A stretch of 64,000 nt of DNA from assembly GCF_013305725.1 (NCBI RefSeq), contig NZ_CP047883.1, positions 1,157,001 to 1,221,000 of the forward strand, in the 5' to 3' direction. Position 1 is the first letter of the stretch, and every line of letters starts with the position of its first letter. Below the pieces are notes generated by a model. That model was not told the DNA's origin, made no database searches, and saw only the letters and a program-made list of their open reading frames with translations. Source of the DNA: Streptococcus mitis (GTDB lineage: Bacteria > Bacillota > Bacilli > Lactobacillales > Streptococcaceae). This document shows, piece after piece, positions 22,346 through 31,782 of this stretch. The translations under genes and the position numbers were made by a program.

Positions 22346-23148
22346 TCTGTCAATGGTGTTGCGGTATCCGGTGAGGTATCATAAACCTTAAAGTCTACTC
22401 CTACACCTAGATCAGCTTGTGCTAGCTGATTAACCATGGTCATGTGAGCCAGTTCCTTGATATTGTTTTCCTTAGATAAATGCCCAAGGTAGATCTTCTT
22501 AGTGCGGTTTCCCAAGGTACGAATCATAGCTTCAGCACCGTCCTCGTTAGAAAGGTGACCCAGATCCGATAGTATTCGTTGTTTGAGTCGCCAAGCGTAA
22601 GAACCTGCTCGCAAAATCTCTACATCATGGTTGGACTCGATAAGATAGCCATCTGCATTTTCGACAATTCCTGCCATTCGATCACTAACATAACCTGTAT
22701 CAGTCAGCATGACAAAACTCTTATCATCCTTCATAAAGCGATAGAATTGTGGTGCAACCGCATCATGGCTAACACCAAAACTCTCAATGTCGATATCTCC
22801 AAAGGTTTTGGTTTTACCCATCTCAAAAATGTGCTTCTGAGATGAATCCACTTTGCCAAGATACTTGCTATTTTCCATAGCCTGCCAGGTCTTTTCATTG
22901 GCGTACAAATCCATACCATACTTGCGAGCCAAAACACCCACTCCATGAATATGGTCAGAATGCTCATGCGTAATCAAGATGGCATCCAAGTCCTCTGGTT
23001 TGCGATTTATTTCAGCAAGTAAGCTGGTAATTTTCTTGCCCGACAAGCCTGCATCCACTAAAAGCTTCTTTTTTGGAGTTTCCAGATAAAAGGAATTTCC
23101 ACTGGAACCCGACGCTAAAATACTGTATTTAAAGCCTGTTTCACTCAT
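22339..23148 (-). CDS. vicX: VicX (WalJ/YycJ), metallo-beta-lactamase-fold hydrolase
   Basis: A 269-residue MBL-fold protein with the metal-binding motif THEHSDHIHG near residues 59-68. It is the third gene of the conserved vicR-vicK-vicX operon. In streptococci VicX modifies signalling of the VicRK system, and homologues are tied to DNA-end or replication quality control; the biochemical substrate is uncertain. The start follows the vicK stop after one base. Its stop codon lies in the operon terminator. Confidence 0.93.
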   Translation of the reverse strand: MSETGFKYSILASGSSGNSFYLETPKKKLLVDAGLSGKKITSLLAEINRKPEDLDAILITHEHSDHIHGVGVLARKYGMDLYANEKTWQAMENSKYLGKVDSSQKHIFEMGKTKTFGDIDIESFGVSHDAVAPQFYRFMKDDKSFVMLTDTGYVSDRMAGIVENADGYLIESNHDVEILRAGSYAWRLKQRILSDLGHLSNEDGAEAMIRTLGNRTKKIYLGHLSKENNIKELAHMTMVNQLAQADLGVGVDFKVYDTSPDTATPLTEI

Positions 23149-23149
23149 T

Positions 23150-24499
23150 CTAGTCTTCTACTTCGTCCTCCCATACTTCTTCCTTCACTGCATCCTTATC
23201 ATAAGGGAGCACAATGGTGAAGGTTGATCCCTTACCGTATTCACTCTTGGCCCAAATAAAGCCCTTATGTTGTTTGATAATCTCTTTAGCGATAGCTAGT
23301 CCTAAACCAGTACCACCTTGGGCACGACTTCTAGCACGATCCACACGATAAAAACGGTCAAAGATACGTGGTAAATCTTGCTTTGGTATCCCCAATCCTT
23401 GGTCTGAAATGGATAAAATCATCTGATCATCAGTTGTCTTCATGGTCACTGTGATTTTCCCACCATCTGGAGAATACTTGATGGCATTGTTAAGAATATT
23501 ATCAATCACCTGTGTCATCTTATCTGTATCAATCTCTATCCAAACTGAGGTAATGGGATAATCTCTCACCAGTTCGTATTTCTTCTCTTCGTCCTGCCCT
23601 CTTATCTGATCAAAACGGTTGAGGATAAAGGTAATAAAAGCTGTGAAGTTAATCAGTTCGACATCTAGGTGACTGGTTGCATTATCAATACGTGAAAGAT
23701 GGAGGAGATCCGTCACCATCCTCATCATACGGTTGGTTTCATCTAGAGACACCTTAATAAAGTCTGGCGCGACAGGTTCTGACAAGGCCCCCTCATCCAA
23801 AGCTTCAAGATAGGATTTTACGCTAGTCAAAGGAGTTCGTAACTCATGACTAACGTTGGAAACAAAGAGTCTCCGTTCGCGCTCCTCCTTCTCCTGCTCC
23901 GTCGTATCGTGTAAAACAGCAACCAAACCAGAAATAAAGCCAGACTCACGACGAACCAAGGCAAAACGTACACGAAGGCTCAGATATTCACCATTGTCAT
24001 CCTGAGAATCAATCATTAGCTCAGGAACTTGGGTAATCAAATCACGAAGTTCATACTCATCTTCAATCTTAAGCAATTCTAGAATACTTTTATTGAGAAC
24101 CTCTTCCTTCTGAACACCTAGCTGTTTCTTAGCCATATCATTAATCATAGTAATCTTACCACGACGATTGGTCGCAAGGACACCATCTGTCATGTAAGAG
24201 AGGATACTGTGCAATCGTTTACTCTCTTGTTCCAGATTTTCTTGGGTCAAGCGAATTACTTCTGATAAATCATTGAGATTATTGGTAATATTAGTAATTT
24301 CAGAGCTTCCTTGCATATCCAATACCTGAGAATAATCTCCTGCAATCAAGTCTTTGACTTTTTGATTAATTTGCTTCAACCGAATATTATCTCGCCGATT
24401 TTCTAGCAAAAGCAAGGTAACAATCAAGATAAAACCCAATAAAATTAAAATGAAGATAAAATCACTAGTAAGAATATTTTTTCTAATCAATTCAATCAT
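23150..24499 (-). CDS. vicK: VicK (WalK) sensor histidine kinase
   Basis: A 449-residue sensor kinase. It has one N-terminal membrane segment (about residues 13-31) and no extracellular sensing domain, which distinguishes the streptococcal form from that of bacilli. HAMP and PAS domains follow, then the phospho-acceptor histidine in [10 protein letters not shown] (about 216-225) and a HATPase domain with N, G1 (DQGLGIP) and G2 (GTGLGLA) boxes. It controls cell-wall hydrolase genes through VicR. The start overlaps the end of vicR by 8 bases. Confidence 0.96.
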   Translation of the reverse strand: MIELIRKNILTSDFIFILILLGFILIVTLLLLENRRDNIRLKQINQKVKDLIAGDYSQVLDMQGSSEITNITNNLNDLSEVIRLTQENLEQESKRLHSILSYMTDGVLATNRRGKITMINDMAKKQLGVQKEEVLNKSILELLKIEDEYELRDLITQVPELMIDSQDDNGEYLSLRVRFALVRRESGFISGLVAVLHDTTEQEKEERERRLFVSNVSHELRTPLTSVKSYLEALDEGALSEPVAPDFIKVSLDETNRMMRMVTDLLHLSRIDNATSHLDVELINFTAFITFILNRFDQIRGQDEEKKYELVRDYPITSVWIEIDTDKMTQVIDNILNNAIKYSPDGGKITVTMKTTDDQMILSISDQGLGIPKQDLPRIFDRFYRVDRARSRAQGGTGLGLAIAKEIIKQHKGFIWAKSEYGKGSTFTIVLPYDKDAVKEEVWEDEVED

Positions 24500-25199
24500 T
24501 ATTTCTCATATAATAACCAACACCACGACGTGTTAGGATATACTCTGGACGACTAGGTGTATCTTCAATCTTCTCACGCAAACGTCTGATAGTTACGTCA
24601 ACAGTCCGAACATCTCCGAAATAATCATAACCCCAGACCGTTTCAAGCAAATGTTCACGTGTAATCACTTGACCAATATGAGACGCCAAGTGGTACAAAA
24701 GCTCAAATTCACGGTGGGTTAAGTCTAGTTCTTCACCGTATTTTTTAGCTACATAAGCATCTGGTACAATCTCCAAGTCCCCAATTTGCAAGGGTTGGGT
24801 TTTCTTTTCATCTGATTCTTGATTATCTACAGAAACCAAATCCGTACGACGAAGAAGAGCTTTAACACGCGCCTGCAACTCACGATTTGAGAAGGGTTTG
24901 GTTACATAGTCATCCGCTCCAAGCTCTAAACCGATAACCTTATCAAACTCACTGTCTTTAGCTGACAGCATGATAATAGGTACACTACTCGTCTTACGAA
25001 TAGTCTTTGCAACTTCTAAACCATCAATTTCGGGAAGCATCAAATCCAGAATAATAATATCTGGTTGCTCTGCTTCAAATTGTTCTAGTGCTTCACGACC
25101 ATTAAAAGCAGTTACAACCTCGTAACCTTCCTTGGTCATATTAAACTTGATAATATCCGAGATTGGTTTTTCATCATCTACAATTAATATTTTTTTCAT
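24492..25199 (-). CDS. vicR: VicR (WalR) response regulator, essential in streptococci
   Basis: A 235-residue OmpR-type regulator with a receiver domain (phospho-acceptor Asp near residue 52 in [11 protein letters not shown] in LSAKD and KPF conserved) and a C-terminal winged helix (about 135-232). VicR activates murein hydrolase genes such as pcsB and is essential in pneumococcus. It is first in vicRKX, with ribosome-binding site AAGGTGA and its own promoter directly after mutY. Confidence 0.97.
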   Translation of the reverse strand: MKKILIVDDEKPISDIIKFNMTKEGYEVVTAFNGREALEQFEAEQPDIIILDLMLPEIDGLEVAKTIRKTSSVPIIMLSAKDSEFDKVIGLELGADDYVTKPFSNRELQARVKALLRRTDLVSVDNQESDEKKTQPLQIGDLEIVPDAYVAKKYGEELDLTHREFELLYHLASHIGQVITREHLLETVWGYDYFGDVRTVDVTIRRLREKIEDTPSRPEYILTRRGVGYYMRNND

Positions 25200-25220
25200 T
25201 TGTTCACCTTTTTCTCTACT

Positions 25221-25229
25221 ATTATATCA
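25221..25229 (-). promoter_or_regulatory. Promoter of vicRKX
   Basis: Extended -10 TGA-TATAAT on the minus strand, 22 bases before the vicR start codon, downstream of the mutY stop. A T-rich stretch precedes it and no clear -35 is seen. Confidence 0.6.
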
Positions 25230-25254
25230 AAAAAATAACAAGAAGACACAATAG

Positions 25255-26430
25255 CTAGTCTTTGCTATTGTCTAAGTTGGCTTGTGCATAAGCCTGCCAG
25301 ATTTTTTGTTGGGGTTTGGCAAGTGGGTAATTCTTAAACTCTTCTGGTGAAAGCCAGCGAACTTCCCTATCTGAAAAGTTATGAAAGTCAGTCACCTGGC
25401 CTGCTACAATTTGAACATGCCACTTGCGATGACTAAAGACATGCTTGACAGTGTCAAAATAAACATCAAGCCAATCAACTTCTAAGTCATAGTCCTGCTG
25501 GAAACTCTCTTCTGGACTAGGACCAAAGTTCACATTTTCTTCTGCAACCTGATGAAAGAGGTCAAACTGCTCTTCTTGCGAAAAGTTATCAACTTCTATC
25601 AAGGGGAAATGCCAAAAACCTGCCAATAGCTTTTCACTTTCATTTTTTTCAAGTAAAAATTGTCCTTGAGTATTTTTGACCACCAAGGCTTTAAGATAAA
25701 TTGGGACAGGCTTTTTCTTAGGTGCCTTAATTGGATAACGGTCCATTGTGCCGTGCTGATATGCCGCACTAAAGTCCTTAACTGGGCTTTCTTCTGGTCT
25801 GGGATTTACAGGCGCCTCAATATCTGATCCCAAGTCCATCAAGGCTTGATTAAAGTCACCAGGCCTTTCTGGGTCAATTAAAATTTCCATCATTGCCTGA
25901 AAAATTTTGCGATTGCTTGGAATGCCAATATCGTGGTTGACTTCAAACAGACGTGCCAGCACTCGCATGACATTACCATCTACAGCCGACTCAGGCAAGT
26001 TAAAGGCAATACTGGAAATGGCTCCTGCTGTGTAGGGACCAATCCCTTTCAAGCTGGAAATTCCTTCATAGGTGTTTGGAAATTGACCACCAAAGTCAGC
26101 TATAATCTGCTGAGCCGCAGCCTGCATATTGCGTACTCGAGAATAATAACCCAAACCTTCCCAAGCCTTCAACAAACGCTCTTCAGGGGCAGTTGCCAAA
26201 CTTTCCACTGTCGAAAACCAGTCCAAGAATCGTTCATAGTATGGAATAACTGTATCCACCCTGGTCTGCTGGAGCATAATTTCAGACACCCAGATATGAT
26301 AAGGATTTTTACTTCTACGCCAGGGTAAATCTCTTTTGTTTTCATCATACCAGGCGAGAAGTTTCTCACGGAAAGAAATGATCTTCTCCTCCGGCCACAT
26401 GACAATACCGTATTCTTTCAAATCTAACAT
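25255..26430 (-). CDS. mutY: Adenine DNA glycosylase MutY, form without an iron-sulfur cluster
   Basis: MutY removes adenine paired with 8-oxoguanine. The 391-residue protein has the catalytic glutamate in SEIMLQQTRVDT (E50), the helix-hairpin-helix LKGIGPYTAG (127-136), catalytic Asp in VDGNVMRV (D151), and a C-terminal Nudix-like domain with the FSHRKWH 8-oxoG-recognition motif. The usual C-X6-C-X2-C-X5-C cluster ligands are replaced by E205, P212, S215 and S221, and the whole protein contains no cysteine. The ATG at 26430 lies 6 bases after a -10 box without a ribosome-binding site. A downstream ATG at codon 11 also lacks one. Confidence 0.95.
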   Translation of the reverse strand: MLDLKEYGIVMWPEEKIISFREKLLAWYDENKRDLPWRRSKNPYHIWVSEIMLQQTRVDTVIPYYERFLDWFSTVESLATAPEERLLKAWEGLGYYSRVRNMQAAAQQIIADFGGQFPNTYEGISSLKGIGPYTAGAISSIAFNLPESAVDGNVMRVLARLFEVNHDIGIPSNRKIFQAMMEILIDPERPGDFNQALMDLGSDIEAPVNPRPEESPVKDFSAAYQHGTMDRYPIKAPKKKPVPIYLKALVVKNTQGQFLLEKNESEKLLAGFWHFPLIEVDNFSQEEQFDLFHQVAEENVNFGPSPEESFQQDYDLEVDWLDVYFDTVKHVFSHRKWHVQIVAGQVTDFHNFSDREVRWLSPEEFKNYPLAKPQQKIWQAYAQANLDNSKD

Positions 26431-26436
26431 ATCTCT

Positions 26437-26445
26437 AGTATAACA
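26437..26445 (-). promoter_or_regulatory. Extended -10 promoter of mutY predicting a leaderless mRNA
   Basis: On the minus strand TGT-TATACT is followed by AGAGAT and then ATG. AGGACA at 26465-26460 is a possible -35 box with 17-base spacing. The BOX element begins about 14 bases further upstream. Confidence 0.65.
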
Positions 26446-26478
26446 CAGAAGGTTCTAACTGTCCTTTTCCTAGTATTA

Positions 26479-26583
26479 ATACTCTTCGAAAATCAAATTC
26501 AAACCACGTCAACGTCGCCTTGCCGTACTCAAGTACAGCCTGCGGCTAGTTTCCTAGTTTGCTCTTTGATTTTCATTGAGTAT
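26479..26583. repeat. BOX element, boxA-boxC form without boxB
   Basis: About 105 bp bounded by the inverted ends ATACTC and GAGTAT. The minus strand contains GGCAAGGCGACGTTGACG, the core of boxA that the BOX-PCR primer targets, and the other half carries the boxC core GCCTGCGGCTAG and GATTTTCATTGAG. No 45-bp boxB unit lies between them. BOX is a non-autonomous repeat of pneumococcus and relatives. It sits between the pta terminator and the mutY promoter. Confidence 0.9.
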
Positions 26584-26610
26584 AAAAAGCCTCTTCCCAA
26601 AGGAAAGAGG
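26584..26610 (-). terminator. Terminator of pta
   Basis: On the minus strand CCTCTTTCC, a short loop and GGGAAGAGG form the stem, followed by CTTTTT. It lies 8 bases after the pta stop and abuts the BOX element. Confidence 0.8.
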
Positions 26611-26618
26611 ACTAAATC

Positions 26619-27593
26619 TTATTGATGAACTGCTTGGGCTGCTGTGATAAGGGTCAACTTGTAAACATCATCTGCATTACATCCACGAGAAAGGTCGTTA
26701 ACTGGCTTGTTCAAACCTTGCAAAACAGGTCCAACAGCCGCAAAACCACCAAGACGTTCAGCCATCTTGTAACCGATATTTCCTGCCTCGATACCTGGGA
26801 AGATGAAGACATTTGCTTGACCAGCTACCGTACTTCCAGGAGCTTTCAGAGCTGCAGTTTCTGGAACAAAGGCCGCATCAAATTGCAACTCACCATCGAT
26901 TTCAAGGTCAGGGCGCAAGTCGTGAGCAATTTTAGTTGCTTCAACAACCTTATCAACGCTTTCTCCAAATCCTGAACCTTTAGTAGAATAGCTTAGCATA
27001 GCAATTTTAGGTTCGATGCCAAACATCTTAGCTGTAATTGCTGAGTTGATGGCAATTTCAGCCAAGGCTTCTGCATCTGGATTGATGTTGATGGCACAGT
27101 CACCAAATAGGTAACGTTCCGTACCACGAACCATGAGGAAGGCACCTGAAGTACGAGTAACATTTGGACGAGTTTTGATGATTTGAAGAGCTGGGCGAAC
27201 TGTTGAAGCAGTTGAGTGAATCGCACCTGACACCATTCCATCAACCAAGCCCAGGTATACTAACATAACACCAAAATAGTTGACATCTTCTACCAAAACC
27301 TTGCGTGCATCTTCTTCAGACATTTTGCCCTTGCGACGCTCTACCAAGGCAGCTACCATTTCTTCAAATTTATCGTAGTGTTGAGGATCGATGACTTCAT
27401 AACCATCCTCAATACCTTCGATTTCAAGATAAATTTTAATTTTTTCAGGATTTCCAAGCAAAACAGGAATTACTTCTGTTTCTTTTACCAGGCGTTTAGT
27501 CGCTTGAAGAATACGAGGTTCTTCCCCTTCAGGGAGAACGATACGAGCATTTTTACCAACTAAGTTGGCTTTGAGACTTTCAAAAACTTCCAT
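26619..27593 (-). CDS. pta: Phosphate acetyltransferase
   Basis: Pta interconverts acetyl-CoA and acetyl phosphate in the acetate pathway. The 324-residue protein is the short single-domain form, with no N-terminal regulatory domain. The PTA_PTB domain covers nearly all of it, with conserved segments GLVDGMVSGAIHSTA near 116 and MLSYSTKGSG near 198. Ribosome-binding site AAAGGAG. It is the last gene after relQ-nadK-rluD but has a possible promoter of its own, and a terminator follows. Confidence 0.96.
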   Translation of the reverse strand: MEVFESLKANLVGKNARIVLPEGEEPRILQATKRLVKETEVIPVLLGNPEKIKIYLEIEGIEDGYEVIDPQHYDKFEEMVAALVERRKGKMSEEDARKVLVEDVNYFGVMLVYLGLVDGMVSGAIHSTASTVRPALQIIKTRPNVTRTSGAFLMVRGTERYLFGDCAININPDAEALAEIAINSAITAKMFGIEPKIAMLSYSTKGSGFGESVDKVVEATKIAHDLRPDLEIDGELQFDAAFVPETAALKAPGSTVAGQANVFIFPGIEAGNIGYKMAERLGGFAAVGPVLQGLNKPVNDLSRGCNADDVYKLTLITAAQAVHQ

Positions 27594-27616
27594 GAGTTTT
27601 CTCCTTTAAGATAATA

Positions 27617-27622
27617 ATTATA
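27617..27622 (-). promoter_or_regulatory. Possible -10 box of pta
   Basis: TATAAT on the minus strand, about 25 bases before the pta start, within a 7-bp inverted repeat (ATACTCT at 27620-27626 and AGAGTAT at 27641-27647). No good -35 box is seen. Confidence 0.35.
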
Positions 27623-27636
27623 CTCTGAAACAGTTT

Positions 27637-28533
27637 TTATAGAGTATTAGTTGATAACTGGGTAATAAGGTTGCTGAAATCATCCGGCAAGGGACTATCT
27701 AACTGCAAATCTTGCTCTAAAAATGGATGATAAAAGGATAGGTAATGGCAATGAAGGGCCTGACGTTGGATGCCGTCATCCAAGCTACCACCATACAAAT
27801 CATCTCCCAACAGAGGAAAACCGATATGAGAAAAATGGACTCGGATTTGGTGGGTTCGCCCAGTGTGCAGACGAATATCGACCAAGTGAATATTTCCATA
27901 AGAAGCTACAATCTTGTAAGAAGTATGAGCATACTTTCCACCTTTAGCTACACGTCTGGTAATAATGGAATCTTCATCACGCGCAATCGGAGCAATAATT
28001 TCCCCCTCTGACTCCAAGCGTCCATCGCCTTTAACCAAAGCAAAGTAGCGTTTTTCAATGGCCTTCTTCTGCAACTGCTTGTCTAGTCGTGCATGGGCAT
28101 AGCCGTGCTTGGCAAAGAGCATCAAACCAGAAGTGTCCCTATCAAGTCTGGTCACAATGTGAACCTGCTGATTTTCATAGTTTTGCTTGACGTAGTAACC
28201 CTTGATAAAATTGGCAACGGTATTAGAGTGATTGACACTAGGAATAGAAGCCACTCCATAGGGTTTATTCAAGACTAGAAAATGGTCATCCTCATAGAGA
28301 ATATCCAGTGGTCGCTCGATAGCTTCGAGAGTTTCAAAACCTTCCTCAGCAGGAATGTCAATGATAACTCGGTCTCCAATATCCAATAGATACGTCGCAT
28401 TTTGTGGTTGATCATTGACCAGTATAGCTCCACCTCGAAACTTAATCTTAGCCAGCAGCCCCTTAGAAACCTCGTGCTTTTTTAAGAAGGTCTTAACCTT
28501 GACATGCTCATCTGCGATAAATTCAAACCTCAT
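27637..28533 (-). CDS. rluD: RluD-family 23S rRNA pseudouridine synthase
   Basis: A 298-residue pseudouridine synthase of the RluA/RluD/RluC family with an N-terminal S4-like domain and the catalytic motif [19 protein letters not shown] (Asp near residue 132). Which rRNA position it modifies cannot be read from the sequence. Its start overlaps the nadK stop by 4 bases, with GCGAGGTGG as ribosome-binding site inside nadK. The order relQ-nadK-rluD matches yjbM-yjbN-yjbO of Bacillus. Confidence 0.9.
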   Translation of the reverse strand: MRFEFIADEHVKVKTFLKKHEVSKGLLAKIKFRGGAILVNDQPQNATYLLDIGDRVIIDIPAEEGFETLEAIERPLDILYEDDHFLVLNKPYGVASIPSVNHSNTVANFIKGYYVKQNYENQQVHIVTRLDRDTSGLMLFAKHGYAHARLDKQLQKKAIEKRYFALVKGDGRLESEGEIIAPIARDEDSIITRRVAKGGKYAHTSYKIVASYGNIHLVDIRLHTGRTHQIRVHFSHIGFPLLGDDLYGGSLDDGIQRQALHCHYLSFYHPFLEQDLQLDSPLPDDFSNLITQLSTNTL

Positions 28534-29348
28534 TCGTCCACCTCGCCGATGAAAGCATCCTTAACACGGTTCCAGAAACTGGTATGGCTAGGTGATGCGA
28601 CAAAGTGAATCTTATGATGGTCGATTTGATACTCAATTCGCTCAATATTGCGGAAGGAATAAACGCTATTGTCAACCGAAATGGTATGGTAATCGTTTCT
28701 CGTTGGGATGAGTTCAATCTTATCCTTCTTAGGAACAATAATAGATGAACCCAAGGTTCGATAGACACGATTATTAAGGCTGGCAATTTCCGTCAACTGA
28801 AGAGCTTCAATGGTTGGGTGTAAAACAGCTCCACCAAGCGACTTGTTATAGGCTGTGCTACCAGTCGGTGTCGAAACTGTTAGCCCATCTCCACGAAAAC
28901 GTTCAAAGTGGACACCGTTAATCACAACATCCGCCACCATGGTTCGATCAGACCTGCGGATGCTGGCTTCATTTAATGCTCTGAAAATCTTCACTTCACC
29001 ATTTTCGAGAAAAACCTTCACATTCAGAACAGGGTAAGAGACTCTTGCTCCGGTATCTAGCTGCAAATTAGTCACTAGCTTGTCCAACTCAAAATCACGG
29101 TAGTCCGTATAGAAGCCCAAATGTCCAGTGTGAACACCAATGAAGCGGACCTTGTCAAGCTGGTTTTCGTACTTATGAAAGGCCGACAAGAGCATACCAT
29201 CACCACCGATGGAAATAACGATATCTGGATTGGTATCATTGAGTATAAACTGATTTCTCTTCAAACGATCTCGCAATTCATACAAAACCCTTTGACTCTG
29301 TGGTTTTCTATTAGCTATCAGGTCAATTCGTTTACCTGTATTCTTCAT
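28530..29348 (-). CDS. nadK: NAD kinase
   Basis: Makes NADP from NAD and ATP or polyphosphate. It has the [13 protein letters not shown] motif (about residues 46-58, with the catalytic Asp) and the TPTGSTAYN motif near 153. Two starts are possible. The ATG at 29348 gives 272 residues, the pneumococcal length as I recall it, but has no near ribosome-binding site. A GTG at 29360 adds four residues and lies 4 bases after AGGA. Both lie inside the end of relQ, so translation is coupled to that gene. Confidence 0.94.
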   Translation of the reverse strand: MKNTGKRIDLIANRKPQSQRVLYELRDRLKRNQFILNDTNPDIVISIGGDGMLLSAFHKYENQLDKVRFIGVHTGHLGFYTDYRDFELDKLVTNLQLDTGARVSYPVLNVKVFLENGEVKIFRALNEASIRRSDRTMVADVVINGVHFERFRGDGLTVSTPTGSTAYNKSLGGAVLHPTIEALQLTEIASLNNRVYRTLGSSIIVPKKDKIELIPTRNDYHTISVDNSVYSFRNIERIEYQIDHHKIHFVASPSHTSFWNRVKDAFIGEVDE

Positions 29349-30003
29349 CTGTATCGTCACTGTTTCCTACACCATCATTTAATTTTCTACTCAAAGGATC
29401 AAAAAGTGCCTGGGCTTCCTGGATATCATCTCGAATTTTACCCATTTCTTCATCCAACTGATGGGCAATTTTGGCAGTAATTTCCAGTCTCTTTTTAATT
29501 TCCTCTGGGAAATCCCCTTGGTACTTGTAGTTGAGAGAATGTTCTATCGTTGCCCAGAAATTCATGGCCAAGGTACGAATTTGAATTTCCGCCAAAATGG
29601 TCTTGGCTCCATTGATGGTATCAACTGTATATTCTACTACCACGTGATAGGAACGGTAGCCTGATGCTTTTCGATGAGTAATGTAATCTCGCTCCTGTAT
29701 GATCCGCATATCCTGACGTTTGCGCAAAATCTCCACTACTTCCTTAACGTCATCTACAAACTGAACCATCACACGCAAACCAGCAATATCTTGCAAATCG
29801 TGCTCTAAGGTCGCATAAGTAATGCCACGCCGAGCCATTTTTTCCTTGATACTTTCAATTGGCTTAACTCGACCAGTCACAAACTCAATTGGAGAATGCT
29901 TATTTTGTTTACGATATTGCTTACGAATACCACGAAGTTTAATCTTTAACTCACCAACAGCTTGAATGTAAGGATCTAGAAATTCTTCCCATTCTAAGGT
30001 CAT
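29332..30003 (-). CDS. relQ: Small alarmone synthetase RelQ (GTP pyrophosphokinase)
   Basis: A 223-residue protein with only the (p)ppGpp synthetase domain. The RelA/SpoT motifs [16 protein letters not shown] near residue 106 and [17 protein letters not shown] near 138 are present, while the hydrolase HD domain and the TGS/ACT regulatory domains are absent. It matches RelQ/YjbM, a tetramer activated by pppGpp and inhibited by single-stranded RNA in other Firmicutes. It is first in the relQ-nadK-rluD unit, with ribosome-binding site AGGGAGA. Confidence 0.95.
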   Translation of the reverse strand: MTLEWEEFLDPYIQAVGELKIKLRGIRKQYRKQNKHSPIEFVTGRVKPIESIKEKMARRGITYATLEHDLQDIAGLRVMVQFVDDVKEVVEILRKRQDMRIIQERDYITHRKASGYRSYHVVVEYTVDTINGAKTILAEIQIRTLAMNFWATIEHSLNYKYQGDFPEEIKKRLEITAKIAHQLDEEMGKIRDDIQEAQALFDPLSRKLNDGVGNSDDTDEEYR

Positions 30004-30085
30004 ATATTCTCCCTTGTTCTCATATTATCCTTCAAAAATATCTTTGATTTTTTCTCCGGATTCATATACAATAAATACAATGCTT

Positions 30086-30094
30086 ATTATACCA
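30086..30094 (-). promoter_or_regulatory. Promoter of relQ
   Basis: Extended -10 TGG-TATAAT on the minus strand. The leader would be about 75 bases. No strong -35 box lies at the normal distance. Confidence 0.55.
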
Positions 30095-30131
30095 TAAATC
30101 CGCTTTCAACGATAAAGAAAAGGTAAGAAAA

Positions 30132-30701
30132 ATGAAACATTTAGAAATTGAATTGAAAACACTATTGAAAAAAGATGAATATAATCGTCTAAAAGACCAG
30201 TTCACAGGTGTCACTCCTGTTCTTCAAAAAAATTACTACATCGACACGCCTGATTTTGAACTGCGAGAAAAGAAAGTTGCCATTCGCATTCGAACCTTTG
30301 AAGACTGGGCAGAATTGACACTCAAAGTCCCGCAAAGTGTTGGAAACATGGAATACAACCAAAAATTGCAACTAAAAGATGCTGAAAACTATCTGAGCAA
30401 GAAAGAACTACCTCAAGGGCTAGTATTAGATAAATTGGCGAAACATGGTATCCAAAGTAAAAAATGGCAGGTTCTTGGTTGTCTAACAACTCTTCGCTAT
30501 GAAATGCAAACACCAATTGGCCTCATGGCACTGGATGAAAGTCAGTACTTTGATATTACAGATTACGAATTAGAGCTTGAGGTGGAAAATCACGAGCAAG
30601 GAAAGCAAGATTTCCAGCAATTTTTAGAGAAAAATCAGATTGCTTACCAAAAAGCTCCTTCAAAATTGGTTCGATTTGTCAAAAGCATGAAAAATAGCTG
30701 A
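30132..30701 (+). CDS. CYTH-domain protein
   Basis: A 189-residue single-domain CYTH protein. The signature ExExK motif is EIELK at residues 5-9, and alternating charged strands typical of the triphosphate tunnel fold follow. Relatives hydrolyse inorganic triphosphate or nucleoside triphosphates. The substrate here is unknown. It is divergent from relQ, and the same gene set (yjbK with yjbM-N-O) clusters in Bacillus, which hints at a link to nucleotide or alarmone metabolism. Its stop overlaps the -35 region of prs. Confidence 0.85.
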   Translation: MKHLEIELKTLLKKDEYNRLKDQFTGVTPVLQKNYYIDTPDFELREKKVAIRIRTFEDWAELTLKVPQSVGNMEYNQKLQLKDAENYLSKKELPQGLVLDKLAKHGIQSKKWQVLGCLTTLRYEMQTPIGLMALDESQYFDITDYELELEVENHEQGKQDFQQFLEKNQIAYQKAPSKLVRFVKSMKNS

Positions 30702-30726
30702 AATAATCTCTATTTTTTGGTAAAAT
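30698..30726 (+). promoter_or_regulatory. Promoter of prs
   Basis: CTGAAA (30698-30703), 17-base spacer ending in TGG, then TAAAAT (30721-30726). The leader before prs is about 80 bases. Confidence 0.6.
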
Positions 30727-30749
30727 AGAAAAGATAAAAATACACAAAA

Positions 30750-30783
30750 CCTAGTTCATATATGTAAAGCAGATATAACTCGG
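30750..30783 (+). promoter_or_regulatory. Hairpin in the prs leader
   Basis: CCTAGTTCATAT and ATATAACTCGG can pair with two mismatches around an 11-base loop, followed by TTTTAT. It could be an attenuator or an mRNA-stabilising stem. It matches no leader family I know. Confidence 0.3.
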
Positions 30784-30813
30784 TTTTATAAAGTTTACAG
30801 AGGACGGTCTATA

Positions 30814-31773
30814 ATGTCAGATAGAAAAAATATGAAACTTTTCGCGCTCAACTCTAACCAAGAGATTGCACAAAAAATTGCGGATGCTGTCGGTATTCCA
30901 CTTGGAAAACTGTCATCACGTCAATTTTCTGATGGAGAAATCCAAGTAAATATCGAAGAAAGTGTCCGTGGTTATGATGTTTACATCATCCAGTCTACAA
31001 GTTTCCCTGTTAACAACCACCTAATGGAATTGTTGATCATGGTCGACGCTTGTGTACGTGCAAGTGCCCACAGTATCAACGTTGTCCTTCCATATTTTGG
31101 CTATGCACGTCAAGACCGTATCGCTTCACCTCGTGAGCCACTTACAGCGAAACTAGTTGCCAATATGCTAGTTAAGGCTGGTGTCGATCGTATCCTTACG
31201 CTTGATTTGCATGCCGTTCAGGTTCAAGGCTTCTTTGACATCCCTGTCGATAACCTTTTCACAGTTCCCCTATTTGCAAAACATTATTGCGATAAGGGCC
31301 TACTCGGTTCAGATGTTGTCGTGGTTAGCCCTAAAAATTCAGGTGTAAAGCGTGCTCGTAGCTTAGCTGAATATCTTGATGCTCCTATCGCCATTATCGA
31401 TTACCCTCAGGACGATGCAACTCGTAACGAAGGTTATATTATTGGTGATGTTGAAGGTAAGAAAGCCATCTTGATTGATGATATTCTTAATACAGGACGC
31501 ACCTTCTCTGAAGCTGCTAAAATCGTTGAACGTGAAGGAGCCACAGAAATTTATGCTGTTTCTAGTCACGGTCTCTTCGTTGAGGGAGCTGCTGAACTTC
31601 TTGACAATACTAATATTAAAGAAATTCTTGTGACTGATTCAGTAGCAACAAAAGAAAAAACTCCTAAAAACGTATGCTACATCACTGCTAGTGAGTTAAT
31701 TGGTGATGCCATCGTCCGTATCCACGAAAGAAAACCAGTCAGCCCACTCTTTGCCTACAACAAAAAGAAATAA
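30814..31773 (+). CDS. prs: Ribose-phosphate pyrophosphokinase
   Basis: Makes PRPP from ribose-5-phosphate and ATP for nucleotide, histidine and NAD synthesis. The 319-residue class I enzyme has the flexible-loop region [15 protein letters not shown] near residue 95, [17 protein letters not shown] near 131, and the PRPP-binding loop [12 protein letters not shown] near 220. Ribosome-binding site AGAGGA. It starts the prs-nifS-DUF1831-DUF4649 unit. The rbs cassette at 43-49 kb would supply its ribose-5-phosphate substrate. Confidence 0.96.
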   Translation: MSDRKNMKLFALNSNQEIAQKIADAVGIPLGKLSSRQFSDGEIQVNIEESVRGYDVYIIQSTSFPVNNHLMELLIMVDACVRASAHSINVVLPYFGYARQDRIASPREPLTAKLVANMLVKAGVDRILTLDLHAVQVQGFFDIPVDNLFTVPLFAKHYCDKGLLGSDVVVVSPKNSGVKRARSLAEYLDAPIAIIDYPQDDATRNEGYIIGDVEGKKAILIDDILNTGRTFSEAAKIVEREGATEIYAVSSHGLFVEGAAELLDNTNIKEILVTDSVATKEKTPKNVCYITASELIGDAIVRIHERKPVSPLFAYNKKK

Positions 31774-31782
31774 GGTGATTCT

